Source: Psoroptes ovis (taxonomy: Eukaryota > Arthropoda > Arachnida > Sarcoptiformes > Psoroptidae). Taken from it: a stretch of DNA of 64,000 nucleotides. This document shows positions 1-12,421 of this stretch, in pieces. The notes below the pieces were generated by a model that was not told the DNA's origin, did not search any database, and saw only the letters and a program-made list of their open reading frames with translations. The stretch is taken from the NCBI GenBank assembly GCA_002943765.1, contig PQWQ01000022.1, positions 620,001 to 684,000 of the forward strand, in the 5' to 3' direction. The first letter of the stretch is position 1, and the number at the start of each line of letters is the position of its first letter. The translations under genes and the position numbers were made by a program.

Positions 1-1789
1 GATTGCATACGAGAACCATGACCATGCTAGCAGGCGCAATGATATCAGGAGATAGCCATAGGTACTTTCGTACATGTACAAGACCTCGCCAGGGTCGAAT
101 AACTGATTGATTTGATTTGAAATTATTATTTCAAAGAATTGACAATTGAATGAGAAATATTAGGCTGTCCGGAAAGTTCTGCTCAATTTTCAATGAGCAA
201 CTCTATCTGATTAAACCGAATGAACTTTTCGGACAACCTAATAATATAAACTTACATATTGTTCATGATAAAATATAATAATATATGCTAATATTGATAG
301 TACAATGAATACACTGAATTTGGTGATTGTTTTCGATTTCAGACGTGCACGTGTTATTGTATAGCCTTTCGATATCAACAGTAGTAGCAGTAGAAATATC
401 AACGTACTGATAGCTTCGAATGATTTTCCAATCAATTTAATAGCGATATTTGCTTGACCATTTTTTGCAAATAAACCATAATAAATACAAAGGAATAGTA
501 GGCTTATACATTCTGCGAATAAAAGGTTTAGACCTTAGATATTAGTGTCAAAAGTTTCAAAAAATTTGAAAGGCCTATACCTGATAGCAACGAAGCTATG
601 TATAATTTATAGGTTTTATGAAACAAATGTCGTGTGTATAATGCATCTGTTTTTGAAAATAAATAATTCAAAGGTTAATCAGGTTTGATTAATCAAAAAT
701 GACCAAGTAAATGATGCTTACATGCTTCAAAACACGTGGCAAATAGTAGCAAATAGAAGAGGATTAACATTATCACATCTGTATGAAGTATATCTGTGAA
801 GAGAGAGAGACGAAAATAAAGGGTTTGAAAGGGTCAGAAAAGGGTCAAGAGGTTATAGTTTCATTTAATTCCAAAAAATACTCACAAAATTCATCAGCTG
901 AAAAATGTCTTAACCATTGATTAGTCATACTATTGGTCATCGTTATACGATATTTAAGGTATAAACCATTTCGTGAACCACAATTATCCAGGGCGATGTA
1001 CCACCAGCGTTCTCGGTACGATTGAAATGTCCTATGAAGGTGCAAATAGTCCGAATTGGTTCAAATTAGTTCAAATCACCTGATCAAATTCAAAATTCGA
1101 AATTCGAACCTTTTCTGTACACATCGATACCACGAATTATTGTTGTCATTTGGATTCAATTCCAAACGACAACCACTGGCTGTTGTTGCACGATATTTTC
1201 GACGATATTCAGTTAAATTAATGATTTGATTAAAATCATCGATCAGAACATCATGTTTTTGTTGACATGTTTTATTTTTTTGCTTATAAACAGCTGACCA
1301 TTGTGAATTCGAATCGAAATACAAGAGAATATTTTGTGGTGCATATTTCTATGTGGAAGAATTTGGTTCAAATAATTAAAAATTAATTAATTCAGTCTTA
1401 ATTATTAGATTGTCCGAAAAATTCATTCGGCCTAATCGAATAGAGCTGTTCATGAAAATCGGCCAGAACTTTTCGGACAACCTAATAATTGAATCTTAAG
1501 TCTTAATTTCAAATTCTTACCTTTGGATATGTTACATTGTATTCGAATACACCTTCTTTCGAAAGAAAACAAAAGCGTGATATGAATATCCAATCCTTTG
1601 ATGATGCCCCAGTGAAATTACGTGAGCGTTCGAAATTCGAACAAAACAAAACGAATTAAGAAATCAAGAATTCGAATTCGAATTCGAACTTACCTCATTT
1701 GTACGTATTTCACCTTCGATAATGGTGGCCGAAGCCAATTCCATGACCATCGTCATGATCACCATCGTAAATGATAATAGAATCGTCAT
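1..1789 (-). CDS. GPR180/TMEM145-like GOLD-domain seven-helix receptor (partial, 8 exons)
   Basis: Minus-strand exons are 1789-1694, 1595-1521, 1348-1080, 1031-886, 793-722, 646-581, 512-256 and 102 to the left edge. All junctions are GT/AG and phases stay consistent over 361 codons. The ATG at 1789 begins a signal peptide (MTILLSFTMVIM...ELASA). The luminal part carries family-typical strings DWIFISRFCFLS, FEYNVTYPK and ILLYFDSNSQW. The membrane part shows RWWYIALDNC, HFSADEF, HKTYKLYIASLL, LLLLLLISKGYTITRARL, then DPGEVLYMYES and LRLLAWSWF. These match the GPR180/TMEM145 (intimal thickness-related receptor) family, whose ligand and role are poorly defined. The remaining helices lie beyond position 1. 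Introns at 103-255 and 1349-1520 each hold one mariner-type MITE. An in-frame codon for a longer N-terminus exists upstream, but the signal peptide favours 1789. Choice between GPR180 and TMEM145 is open. Confidence 0.88.
161..240 (-). mobile_element. mariner-type MITE in intron 7 of the GPR180/TMEM145-like gene
   Basis: An 80-base inverted repeat bounded by TA; arms GGCTGTCCGGAAAGTTC and the complement ending CGGACAACC. It occupies about half of the 153-base intron 103-255. Strand here means the arm reading AGTTCATTCGGC lies on the minus strand. Confidence 0.85.
1406..1484 (+). mobile_element. mariner-type MITE in intron 2 of the GPR180/TMEM145-like gene
   Basis: 79 bases between TA dinucleotides, with arms GATTGTCCGAAAAATTC and CTTTTCGGACAACC. 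It lies in the 172-base intron 1349-1520; without it the intron would be 93 bases. Confidence 0.85.
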
Positions 1790-2375
1790 GTTCGATGATG
1801 ACCATGACCATCGTCTTGGCCGAAAATGGCCACTTACGACGACCATATTTGATGCTCACGAATTCGGTTTCCTCGTCTTCGTCTTTGTCGACTTCGGCGA
1901 TGTGTAATTCTATCGCTCGGAACTCTTTGGGACCTTCGAGTCTTCGCAATTCTTCGGGACTCTTCGCAGGGGTGAATACGGCCAAAACAAACAAATGCAC
2001 GCAATTCGAATCACCACCACCAAAAACGTCAGATTGAATTAAAACAAAATTTGAAATCTTCTTCGAATTCTTTACTTCGTTGACTGGTCACACTGGTCAA
2101 CGTTACTCCAAGAATTACAGATGATGATTGATGATATAAACAATTGAATTAACCAAGAAAATCACTTTGAATTCAGTATTCATTCGAATTACACTGTGCC
2201 AGAAAGATAATAGTTTCGATTGCTCATCATCCTCCTCCTCTTAATTGATCTTACTCTTTATTTACTTATTCATTCATTTGTTTTGTTTGTTTGTACATTA
2301 TGTAACATTATTTATGTTGATTATTCATAGGTTACCATGGTCATTTGTTTTCAGTTATTCATACATTTTACTTGT

Positions 2376-2466
2376 GTTTGTCCGAAAAGTTGTGGCCGAT
2401 TTTTTATTATGAACTCTCATTGATTTTACAATGATTCAGGGTGGACAAAATTTTTCGGACAACCCA
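2376..2466. mobile_element. mariner-type MITE, longer variant
   Basis: About 91 bases. The arms are GTCCGAAAAGTTGTGGC and its partner GGACAAAATTTTTCGGACAACC. The centre (GAACTCTCATTGATTTTACA) is shared with the copy at 3243-3336, so these two form a separate variant. Confidence 0.75.
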
Positions 2467-3147
2467 ACAATATCCACAATACTTATGTGTGTACACACTC
2501 GTCGATTGTCATTTGGTGAGGTTGCCACAAACAAACAAACGACAAGTATATATGTGAATGTCGGTGTGTGTGTGTTTGGGAGCCATTCGTATATTGTGAA
2601 CCCCATTTCAATTCAATGTGTTTTGTTGATTCGAATTTCAAGAATTTTCCAAAAGAATTCCGTAAGATTTCTACGAATCATCTACGTAAGATGATGGGCA
2701 AATAATGGTGAAATATGGAAATTTTTCATTCAGCTGGAATTCCTTGGAACATTTCTATGGGGAAATTTTCCCAGAAATGATTGACTTTTGATTCTCGGGA
2801 AAAATTTCCCTAAAACATACGAATAATTTCAAATTCAAATGAACAATCTGAAAGATCAATTGTGAAATATCCAAATCGAATCACATATGATTGTCCATAT
2901 ATGATGACTGTAACGATAATGGCATATATCATTGCTGATGATATTAATGGAAAAACAATAGCCTTAGTAATGTTAATGATAATGGAATATAATTACAATT
3001 CTAATGATGATCATCTTAGAAAGATAATAATAATAAGAATTGTAAATTTAAATTAGAATTTCGGCTACCACATCGTATTTGTATCTTTGTTTCATTAATT
3101 CATTTATTTATTTATGCCGAATTGATGATAATTCATTGATAATGTAT

Positions 3148-3229
3148 TAGGTTGTCCGAAAAGTTTATTCTGCTTAATCACAATAAAGTTGCTCATAGCT
3201 AAATCGGCCAAAACTTTTCGGACAACCTA
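3148..3229 (+). mobile_element. mariner-type MITE
   Basis: 82 bases, TA-flanked, arms GGTTGTCCGAAAAGTTTATTC and AAAACTTTTCGGACAACC. Only 13 bases separate it from the next copy at 3243. Confidence 0.85.
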
Positions 3230-3242
3230 ATATTTGTGATAT

Positions 3243-3336
3243 TAGGTTGTCCGAAAAGTCGTGGCAGATTTTCTAATTTGAACTCTCATTGATTTTACAA
3301 TGATTCAGTGCGGACAAAACTTTTCGGACAACCCGA
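3243..3336. mobile_element. mariner-type MITE, longer variant
   Basis: About 94 bases, with arms GGTTGTCCGAAAAGTCGTGGC and GACAAAACTTTTCGGACAACC. It shares its centre with the 2376-2466 copy and has an imperfect right TA border (CCCGATA). Confidence 0.8.
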
Positions 3337-3798
3337 TATTTCATTAAAATACATTCATTATCAATTGTTCATTGTTCATATTGTGATCAATGTTTGTATA
3401 TTGACCATTGTCCATTCCAAATACATCATCCTTTTGAATGTTTATTCAAATACATTGATCAATGTATTCATCTTTTATCTTGTCCAATGGCTCGGTGCGG
3501 ACATCATAATACATCTTTGTGTTCGGGCGCTTTGGAAACATGGATAATCGATACATTCCACGATATATTTCCCGAAGTCGGTACTTCTGGAATTTCGGGT
3601 ATTTGGGTATTTCGAGAATTTCGAATAATTAGAATCCCGCACACCAAAAATCACAAATGACGTGAAGCCATGGAATCATTGAATCATCGAAACTATCGAA
3701 TCATTGAATTATTGATCGAATTCGTATCGATCTATCGATCGATTCGAATTTTCGATATTTTCAATTATGTTTCAATCGGTCGCAATCGGTTGTTTCTG

Positions 3799-3858
3799 GT
3801 CGCCGCGGGGCGTTTGGGCCGTGCCGGCCGCGGTAGCGGCCACGGCCGAGCCGGTGAA
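3799..3858. other. isolated GC-rich island
   Basis: About 60 bases of almost pure G and C (for example GCCGTGCCGGCCGCGGTAGC) inside DNA that is mostly A and T. It contains several overlapping CCGG and GGCC palindromes. No gene, TIR or repeat copy explains it within the window. Confidence 0.6.
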
Positions 3859-4121
3859 CATTTTGACAAATGTTTTCATTTTGTTTGATTAATCAAAATC
3901 CTAAAACAAATATGACTAATGATAATCAATGGAATTCGTTGAATCAGATCGAATCTGATTGAATCAAATCAGATTGAATTCGACTGCGTCAGCAAAAAAA
4001 AAATGTTTGAGAATAATAAATGAATGATAATGAAGATAATTTATTTTGTGAAATAAAACAAAACAATGATAAATGATAAATGTAAACAATTTGAAAAATT
4101 GAAAATTTTCAAAACCCTCAA

Positions 4122-4270
4122 TACTGCTGTTAAACGTAATGGTCACGTTTGAGATTTTTGCTTGTAACTTGCTCAGCCCGAGTCTCGCTCGGGCAGTTTT
4201 AGCTTTTATCATGCAAAAAGCGACAGCTTTGATGGAGAAAATTGTGAAATTGACTGACTGCTAAGCCGCT
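4122..4270 (+). mobile_element. GCCCGAG-hairpin element, copy 1
   Basis: The core hairpin GCCCGAGTCTCGCTCGGGC lies at 4176-4194. It is flanked on the left by a GGTCACGTTTGAG block and on the right by an AGCTTTGATGG block, both shared with copies near 14.5, 15.6 and 32.4 kb. The ends form an imperfect inverted repeat around CTGCTGTTA / TGACTGCTAAGCCGC. It is non-coding, probably a non-autonomous element. Confidence 0.7.
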
Positions 4271-5314
4271 TATGATCAATTTGATTAATTCAAATTTATT
4301 CACACATACATAGTTGAGTAAATCTTGAAAATTAACGACCCTTTGATTCATCAAATTTTCTTTGATCAAAAATCAAAGACAAATGATTTCTTATCAAAAG
4401 AAATTTTTTAATTAATTAACCTTTCAGAACCCTCGAAGACTTGTCGAAATTTTCAAAACTTCAAATCTCAAAGCCTTTCAAAGGCTTGTGTCACTTGAGA
4501 TTTTCAAAAGATTTTGTCTTTGAAACCCTAAGACATTGTTCCATGTTTCATGTTTCCAATGTCTCCTTGTTAATCATCACCACACCTTGTCGATGTCATT
4601 GTTGTTCGGCTTTGGCCTTGTCAAACCTTTATCATCATTATCAATGGGATTGAATTGAATACGAATTGAATCAAATCGTTGTCCGAAGACAAAAGAAAAA
4701 TGTCAAATTTTGAATTCCTTTGAATTGTTTGAAATTTCGAATGTTTGAACATGTTCCAATGCTTGATGAATGTAGCCATTGTTTTCCCATTGTTTTCGAA
4801 TGGTCCCCATGGTCCATCCACATACTGAACCATTGTTTACCATTGTCAGTGGTACCTCGAGATGAAGATATTCGGTGAATGATGAATGAATGAATAAATT
4901 AATTGATTGTAAGAAGAATGAATCCATCGACCAAGTGTAATTACGAGGAGGCCGAATGACATTTCGGGAATTTTTCCGAAATTTCTGAAAATTCTCAAAA
5001 ATTTCCAGAAAATTTCCAAAATTTTAATTTTTGGAATTTTTCTGGGAGTTTTTCTCAAAGTTTTCGGTAAAATTTCCGCCCCTTAAATACCCTAAAATAC
5101 TCCTAATTCTCCGCTATTCACTAATGAATTTCCCAATTTCTCAATTTTTCTCGGTCCCATTCATAAATTTTGTGATGAAATTTTTTTGAATTTTAATTTC
5201 AATTCTTTTTAGAAGACTGATTACAATCAGTCTGAAAAATTCATTCATTCATCAAAAAAAAAATTTTTTGAAAAATCATGAAAATCAAAGTCAAATTAAA
5301 AATTTTTCAAACCA

Positions 5315-5473
5315 TTTCCACTCTGAAGGCGCCTTATGGGCACCAAATAATTTTTGAGCCTTAGCTCGACAGGCGCCTTCAAGGCGCCTGCAGTTCAATG
5401 CGTTGCCCATAGGTAAACCAATTTTCGCCGAGTTGATGGTCGCCATCAGCCAAATGAACCACTAGAGTGGAAA
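5315..5473. mobile_element. foldback element with TTTCCACTCT ends and two GGCGCC hairpins
   Basis: The ends TTTCCACTCT and AGAGTGGAAA are a perfect 10-base inverted repeat about 159 bases apart. Inside are GGCGCCTTATGGGCACC and GGCGCCTTCAAGGCGCC, two tandem hairpins. No transposase is encoded. Only one copy is seen in the window. Confidence 0.6.
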
Positions 5474-5834
5474 TAGTCGATTGTAACAAAATTTGTGAAA
5501 CATTTTTCAATTTTTCAAATTTTTTGCTTGTGAAAGGTGAAATTTTCAATTTTTTTTGTTTGATTATCATTCATTCATTTTAGAGATTCATCAAAAATAA
5601 TCATTCATAACGTACGTGCACAGGTAAAGCAACAATAACATTCCATAACTTACACAGACAGTCAGTCAGACACACATACAAAGATAGATAAAATGTGAAT
5701 TAAAAATTAATGGACCACAAAAAAAAATTGGAGCAATTCACATATTTCATTACTCATCAAGAAATTATTTCCATTCATTCATTCTTCGAAGATAAAGAAT
5801 ATTCATCATCATCATCATTCAAATGTATTAGGTT

Positions 5835-5914
5835 TAGGTTGTCCGAAAAGTTCATTCGGCTTCAATCAAATACAGTTGCTCATTGAAAATTGGCCAAAAT
5901 TTTACGGACAACCT
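5835..5914 (+). mobile_element. mariner-type MITE
   Basis: Arms GGTTGTCCGAAAAGTTCATTC and AAAATTTTACGGACAACC. The left TAGGTT is duplicated (TTAGGTTTAGGTTG), a small local duplication at the insertion end. Confidence 0.8.
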
Positions 5915-6080
5915 TCATATATATATATTTGTTTGTTTATTCAATTGTATTCATATTCCGAAATTCAAAATGTGAATTATGCGAAAATGAATGAATATGT
6001 GAGTGAAAGAGATATATGAGAGAAAATGTTTTGAAATGTGAAAATAATAAATTATGACATATTCATTCAATGTATTAGGT

Positions 6081-6162
6081 TAGGTTGTCCGAAAAGTTTT
6101 GGCTGATTTTCAATGAACAACTCTCGATTGATTAAACGTAATAAACTTTTCGTACAACATCC
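6081..6162 (-). mobile_element. mariner-type MITE, decayed right end
   Basis: Left arm GGTTGTCCGAAAAGTTTTGGC is intact. The right arm reads AACTTTTCGTACAACATCC, with substitutions. As at 5835, TTAGGT is duplicated just left of the element. Confidence 0.75.
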
Positions 6163-6591
6163 TCATACCATTCATAGAAGATATATGAACTGAACACATA
6201 GAATGAATAATCAGAATTTACGTACAGCCGGCCCAACTCTGCATCAATGAACGACCGTATTGAATCGATGAATGGCCCTCGATTATTATTCATTGAGTCA
6301 GTGATTCTGTTGGTCGAAATCGGCATCGTCGAAGAGATTCGGCGCAAGAACAGAATTCCAGTGGCGGTTGAGAATTAATGCTTTCAGTATTCACTGTGAA
6401 AGAATTTCGAGTGAAAAATCAAAATCGAATTCAAAAATCAAAATCATTCGTAATTCAGATTTCAAACAATCACCATCAAGTACAGTGTTTGTGAATGGTA
6501 TCGAATCAATAGTTAACCCTTCATCATCACCACCGCCACCATCACCACCATCACCAGTGATTTATGTCGCAGCATCACATAATCGCCTAAG

Positions 6592-6725
6592 ACTTGATCA
6601 AATCAAATCAAATCAAATCAAATCAAATCAAATCAACTCGAATCAACCGAATCAAATTTAGTCAAATCGAATCAAAATCAAATCAAATTCAATCAAATCG
6701 AATCATCGAATCAAAGTGAATCAAA
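6592..6725 (+). repeat. pentamer microsatellite (AATCA-type)
   Basis: ATCAA units run perfectly for about eight copies near 6598-6636 and then decay into AATCGAATCAA variants to about 6725. Confidence 0.8.
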
Positions 6726-7714
6726 TCGAAGTGAATCGATTTAAATTTTTTCAAAAACGAAAAACTTTGAATTCAATTTTTTAAACCCTTTGAAATCGTC
6801 ATTTGTGACAGCTGAATTGATTGAATCAGCTGATGAAAATTTTGAAAATTGGAAAAAATTTCATTGAAATTCGTTCATCATTCATCATCATCGATAAACT
6901 TTCGATGATGAATAATAATCGATTATTCAATGATTGTCGAAAAAACTTTTGAACATTTTGAATCTCGAAAATTGTCAAAAATTTGAATTATTTTCGGTGA
7001 TTAAATTATTTTTCGGTGCAGCAATACTTGATAATTCTGTGTGAATAATAAGTGATTGTGAATAATAAGTGATTTTTCCCGAGAAAATTTTCGGGAAAAA
7101 TTTGAAATTAATTTGACAAAAAAAAATGTTTCCCGGAAATTTTCCCGAAATTTTTTTTTTGCCAGAAACTTTCCCGAAAACTTTGATAAATAAGTACCGA
7201 AAGGGTTATGAGTGTGCCAGTGCTTTGTGTTGTTCTCGGTGATTGACTAAACTGATTGACTCATTGATTGATTCAGCTGATTGATCAATGATTGATTACA
7301 TCGATTGATCGACTCATTGATTCATACCTGATTGACTCCAACTGATTGACTCAGCTGTCTGATCAATGATTAATCAATGATTGATTGATTATTGCGATGA
7401 GTGTTTTTCATCGTCTTGTCTGTAAGTTTTAACCCTTTTGAAACCTTCAATTTTTTTTCCGCCCTGAAAATAAAGTGATCGAAATCATTTTTGTTCAAAT
7501 AATTGAATGATCAATCGAATGATTTTCATTAATTTTCATTGATTTATTCAAGAGTTCGAAATTCAAATTTTGAATTTTTTTTGGCAAAAATTCAAAATAA
7601 AATTAATGAATTCATTAATTGAATATATAGATTCATTAATTATCCATGTTTGAAAAATGAAATGATTAATTATTGCCAATGAATGATAATTAATGATTTT
7701 TAATTTATTTTTCG

Positions 7715-7805
7715 AGTTTGTCCAAAAAGTTCTTCCGTATTCAGTTCATTGAAAATCAATTAGATGTATTTGAATGAAAATCGTCAAAACTTTTCGGACA
7801 GCCAA
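7715..7805. mobile_element. diverged mariner-type MITE
   Basis: Arms TTTGTCCAAAAAGTTCTTCCG and AAAACTTTTCGGACAGCC still pair. The centre no longer matches the common subfamily, so this looks like an older copy. Confidence 0.55.
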
Positions 7806-8164
7806 ATTCATCGCTCAAATTCATTAAGTTTCAATTTTCGTCATTTCAAAAAACTCAAAATTATTCATTTAAACACGTGTTTTTTTTTCAAATTTATAAC
7901 TCGTTTATCTTTCTCTCACCATCGCACATTCTAATCGACTAAATAATTTTTCTACGAAAATTATTATGATCAACTTGTTCATTGAATTATGAATTTTAAG
8001 CTCAAAAAATTTTGAAATTCAATTTCGACAAAATTATTTCAAATTTTACGTAAGTAAAATTATTATTATGAATAATTAATTGTAAATAATTAATTAATCA
8101 ACACTTCTTGAATAACTGGCTTTGTAAAACTTGCTGAACGCAACACACGAAACGCATCACTACT

Positions 8165-8330
8165 TCTGACTACCTTCAAACTACCTTCAAGCACCTTCAA
8201 ACACCTCTACCTGCCTTTTGAACACCTTCAAACACCTCTTACTACCTTCAAATACCTTAAAAACTACGTCTATCTACCATCGAACGTCTTCAAACACCTC
8301 TTACTACCTTCAAATACCTTCAAATTCGAC
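8165..8330. repeat. minisatellite of CTTCAAACACCTCTTACTAC-type units
   Basis: Imperfect tandem repeats built from ACCTTCAAA and CACCTCTTACTACC blocks. The longest unit recurs about 66 bases apart (near 8226 and 8292). Confidence 0.7.
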
Positions 8331-8427
8331 CTGTTTTTCTTTTTTTTTGAAAATATTTCCATTTTGATTGCATCAAAAATTGAATAGATACATTATGTAT
8401 CATGTATCATTACATATATATATATAT

Positions 8428-8508
8428 TAGATTTGTCCCATAAGTTCATGCCGTTTCTTGTATTGGAAAAAATTTAAAAATCAGCAAAAAAACTTATGGG
8501 ACAACCTA
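8428..8508. mobile_element. mariner-type MITE, CATAAGT subfamily
   Basis: TA-flanked. The arms are TTTGTCCCATAAGTTCATGCC and AAACTTATGGGACAACC. The CATAAGT/ACTTATG change relative to the common CGAAAAGT form is present in both arms. Confidence 0.8.
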
Positions 8509-9298
8509 AAATATATAAATAAATGTTAATGTATGTATGTTAGTCTGCTTACGTAAACAAAACAAACCATTACAGAGAATTATTACAAGCAAATAATCAC
8601 GTATTTCATTTGAAAATGAAAATAAATAAATGAAATTGAAATTGAAATAATTTCGTGTATCGAATATCGAAAGAATTTATTTATTTCTATATATTCCAAT
8701 GATGATGATCCTAATAATAATAATAATAAATTATTAATTAATGATATTTTTGTAGTTAATTAATTTACTTTTCAATAATCGATATAGTCGATATAGTCGA
8801 TATTTCAAAATTTCAAATTTGATTCACCCTGTAAAAAATCATCTTCTTGTAACCATATAAATTCAGGTCAGAAATGGATCCCAATGGCTCCGTACCCCGG
8901 GCTGTCTAAGGGTCAGTATGAATTATGCACAGCTTAGGACACACACCACCCAATAATCATGCATCGCTTACACATCACTTGTTTAAGGGTCATGAACGGC
9001 TAGTTCACGGCTAGTCCACGGGTAGTCATCGAATAAATCTTGAAATAAATAAGCGTTTGATTTACGTGATGTGTACAATATATAAAAACCACAACAACTA
9101 CAAACCAATTGACCAAATGTATCCAAATGTACACGCGCATGTATAGCCTCGTGTACTAAGCCTCACAACACATACAGCAGCCTTATAGCCTTGTTAATGA
9201 CTTAGTAATGTCGTATTTTTGCTTAAATGTTTTGCTGATGTTTGTTTGTCGAATAAATTATCGTTTAAAATCAGTTAAAAACATTGTATTTATTGTAT

Positions 9299-9377
9299 TA
9301 AGGTTGTCCGGAAAGTTCTGGCCAATATTCATGAGCAACTCTATTGATTAAGCCGAATGAACTTTTCGGACAGCCTA
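9299..9377 (-). mobile_element. mariner-type MITE
   Basis: Arms AGGTTGTCCGGAAAGTTCTGG and GAACTTTTCGGACAGCC, with the shared ATGAGCAACTCTATTGATTA centre. Confidence 0.85.
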
Positions 9378-9565
9378 ATATTTTTGTGTTTTTTTTTTTG
9401 TTTTTTGTTTTTAATTGAAATTCACTTAAAGAAAAACTTGAAAAACGACGATTTATTATTATTTACTTATACGATTAGTTGAAATAATAATAATCATCAT
9501 TATAAATAAAGAAAATCCGTAAAAAAACACAAATTATTAAGAAAATATTAAGAGAAAAAATCAAG

Positions 9566-9640
9566 ACTTGTCCGAAAAGTTTTTGACGATTTTCTCATAG
9601 CTTTTCAATCGATTTTTAATTGAAAACTTTTCGGACAACC
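9566..9640. mobile_element. mariner-type MITE, diverged centre
   Basis: Arms CTTGTCCGAAAAGTTTTTGAC and GAAAACTTTTCGGACAACC pair well. The TA borders are not clear. Confidence 0.65.
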
Positions 9641-10015
9641 ATCATTATTTCTTGGTCGAAAAGTTATCCATGTTTTTTACATTGAAACTCAATGCACAGA
9701 ACATGGACGACTTTCCGAACGCAGCCAAAAATGGGGTAAATCCGTTTTAATTTATTTCATTAAAATTCATTGATCATTAGTGGCTGCTTTCAACCCTTTG
9801 ATTCCCTCCACCACTATTTATTCCTCCCTCTCTTTTCTCTCCTTTTGTTATTTCTCTCCATTTCTCTCTGCTGCTGCAGCAGCAGCAGCAACGGCTCTCT
9901 TGGGCTTTTCCATCATCATTCACGATTAATTAAAAAAAATTCAATTAATTAAAATAATTACAAATTACCCCTTTCAAATTACTTGAAAAAAAGTGGAAAA
10001 AAAATCAATTCATAT

Positions 10016-10098
10016 TAGGTTGTCCGAAAAGTTTTGACTGATTTTCATTCACCAACTCTTTCATGATTAAGCCGACTGAACTTTTCGGATAAGCTTTA
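10016..10098 (-). mobile_element. mariner-type MITE
   Basis: Left arm GGTTGTCCGAAAAGTTTTGAC is intact. The right arm GAACTTTTCGGATAAGCTT is mutated at its end. Confidence 0.8.
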
Positions 10099-11181
10099 AA
10101 ATACATTTAAATAATTGATGATGTTTGTTTATAATATTGAGATTCATTGATTTTGATTTGAAAATTTTCAAAATCAAGAAATTTTCTCGTAAATTTTTTC
10201 AATTAAAAATTACAAGAAAATTTCTTGGTTTTTTTTTTGTTTTCGGGAAACTTTTCCAATGAATTGTTTACATCGATATGTTTTGGAGTAAAGTAATTAA
10301 TATTCATTCGTCTAATCATTAATGATCATTGATTAATTAATTCATTTCAATGGGTTTCGAATTATTTACTTTGTTTTTTTTTTCAAGCACAAAGTTTCTG
10401 GAAAATTTCCCATAAATTTCCCGGGAATTTCTGGAAAGTTTTTCTGGGAACTTTCCCAGAAAAACTTTCCGAAAAATCTTTTTTTTTCAAAGATTTAATT
10501 TGATAAATTATTACTAATTTCTTAATTTCATTTTTTCTTAATAAATTTAGCCTAAAGCCATTTTTCACATTTCAACGATAATCGACCATACACGACGCCA
10601 CTGTTTGATAGCTCTGTGAACAACTAATGATACGCACAACCACCACCACCATCATGATCATGTGAACAACATCCACAATTATCATTAAGAAGCAATCGAT
10701 TGATATTAATACTGTGTTTACACGTACTACGTGCAAAGATGTACACGAATTGATACTCAAAAAAAAACAAACATTCGTGAGCTGCTTCGATCAATGTATA
10801 GCCTTACTCCAAGAGGCTTAATCAGTGGCTAATCGCTTGCGCGCATCCACCACCAACCGACGTCAATCGACAAGCTTCGAATCTACGATTCGATCATTTG
10901 ATCATCTCAACATCATCATTACCACCTCATCCAAAGCTTCATCGAAAATCATCCTCTAATCACATGTATAAGCTTGTGTATGAGGTATGTACCTTTGTTT
11001 GTTTACTTAGAAAGATTTGATCTTGATTTTTTCAAAAAAAAAAAAAAAAAAAAAAAAATTTGACAAGTGTATCAGCAGCAGTCAGAAAGGGTGTACTGGT
11101 ATCTGTGTATATGACTTGTTTACTCGTTTTTCTCTTTCAGTGATTTAAATCACTAAGCTAGCGCAACGATGCTTGATTACT

Positions 11182-11260
11182 TAGGCTGTCCGAAAAGTTC
11201 ATTCGGTTTAATCCGATAGAGTTGTGCATGAAAATCGGCCAAAACTTTTCGAACAACCGA
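11182..11260 (+). mobile_element. mariner-type MITE
   Basis: Arms GGCTGTCCGAAAAGTTCATTC and AAAACTTTTCGAACAACC. The right arm has one G-to-A change and a lost TA. Confidence 0.8.
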
Positions 11261-11884
11261 AATACTTAGCCCTAATTAGTAATTCAGTGAATTAATTAAG
11301 AAAAATTTCTTAAAATATCTTTTTGATTTCTTCGAAGAAAAATATTTGAAATATTTTCTCTTTTAGCTACTTGGTCACATTCATACATGACGTATATGAC
11401 TACTGAATATGTGGTGTACCTCTCTCTGTGTGTGTATGTCGATCGATTAATCGTTGAATTAATCGTTTGTTGATTTGATTTGTGATTCGTTGAATCTGTG
11501 AGCTTTCTTCCAGTTGATTAGGCAGCAAGTAATCGATTTAATCGACAAGTGAATTTCAAGAAATTTCAAATCTTTGAAATCTTTGTGAAATTTCCATGCA
11601 AATTTCTCAGTGAGATTCGGTGAATTTCTTATCGAAGAACCCTAGAATTCCTTAAAGAGTCGTACGTACTTTATGAATGATTATTTTGTGAATTTCCGAG
11701 AAAGTTTTCGGGAAAAGTTTCTGAAAAAATCTGAGAAAGTTTCCGAAAAATCAATCAGTTCGACGATTGATTAACCCTCAAAAAAACTTGCGAAAATCAC
11801 TTGTAAATCACCACCACCACCAATCATTAATCATTCATCGGTCACCAATCACCAAACCACAGATCATCGATCGGGTGGTGACCG

Positions 11885-12040
11885 TCCAATCCGATTATCC
11901 ATCCAACTGACCAATCGAATCAAACCAATCATCCATCTGACTGACCAATCAAATCAATCATCGCAATCCATTATCAACCAATCAACCATCCATTCGACTG
12001 ACCAATCGAACCGAACCGAACCAAATCATCGATTATCATC
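11885..12040. repeat. imperfect tandem repeat of CCAATC/GAATCAAACC words
   Basis: A string of ACTGACCAATCGAATCAA-type units repeats three to four times, about 60 bases apart, with substitutions. No coding potential is seen. Confidence 0.6.
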
Positions 12041-12274
12041 GATCGTCACTGTATAGCTGAATGACCACCACCAGTACCACCACCAGCCAATCAATCATAA
12101 CGCTTGTCAAAACATTTGTTTTGTTTTTTGATTGGTGTTTGGTGAACTTTTGATTTCCGTTTTTTTTTTAAAGGGGAAGATATTTTGTTATCTTATCTTT
12201 AAATTTTTTCCGAGTGTAATGGAAATGCATCATTCATATATGTGATAACAAAAAAAAAAAAATTGGATATCTTT

Positions 12275-12352
12275 TAGGTTGTCCGAAAAGTTCATTCCGC
12301 TTAGTCAATAGAATTGCTTGTGAAAATCGGCCACAACTTTCCGGACAACCTA
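12275..12352 (+). mobile_element. mariner-type MITE
   Basis: 78 bases, TA-flanked, arms GGTTGTCCGAAAAGTTCATTC and CAACTTTCCGGACAACC. Confidence 0.85.
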
Positions 12353-12421
12353 ATATATTGTTATATATGTGTGAACATGTATATGACATTATATTTGATA
12401 AATATATGATTGATTTCAAAC

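Noticed and set aside
3670..3888. Open frame across the GC-rich island
   Set aside because: The Gly/Arg-rich string is only the translation of the GC-rich palindromes.
6368..6661. Open frame of 97 codons with a Ser/Pro run
   Set aside because: Its second half is the AATCA microsatellite; no splice partner or homology is visible. It could be part of an untranslated exon.
9653..9722. Imperfect inverted repeat GGTCGAAAAGTTATCC / GGACGACTTTCCGAAC
   Set aside because: It might be a very old MITE but lacks the GTTGTCC ends and TA borders.
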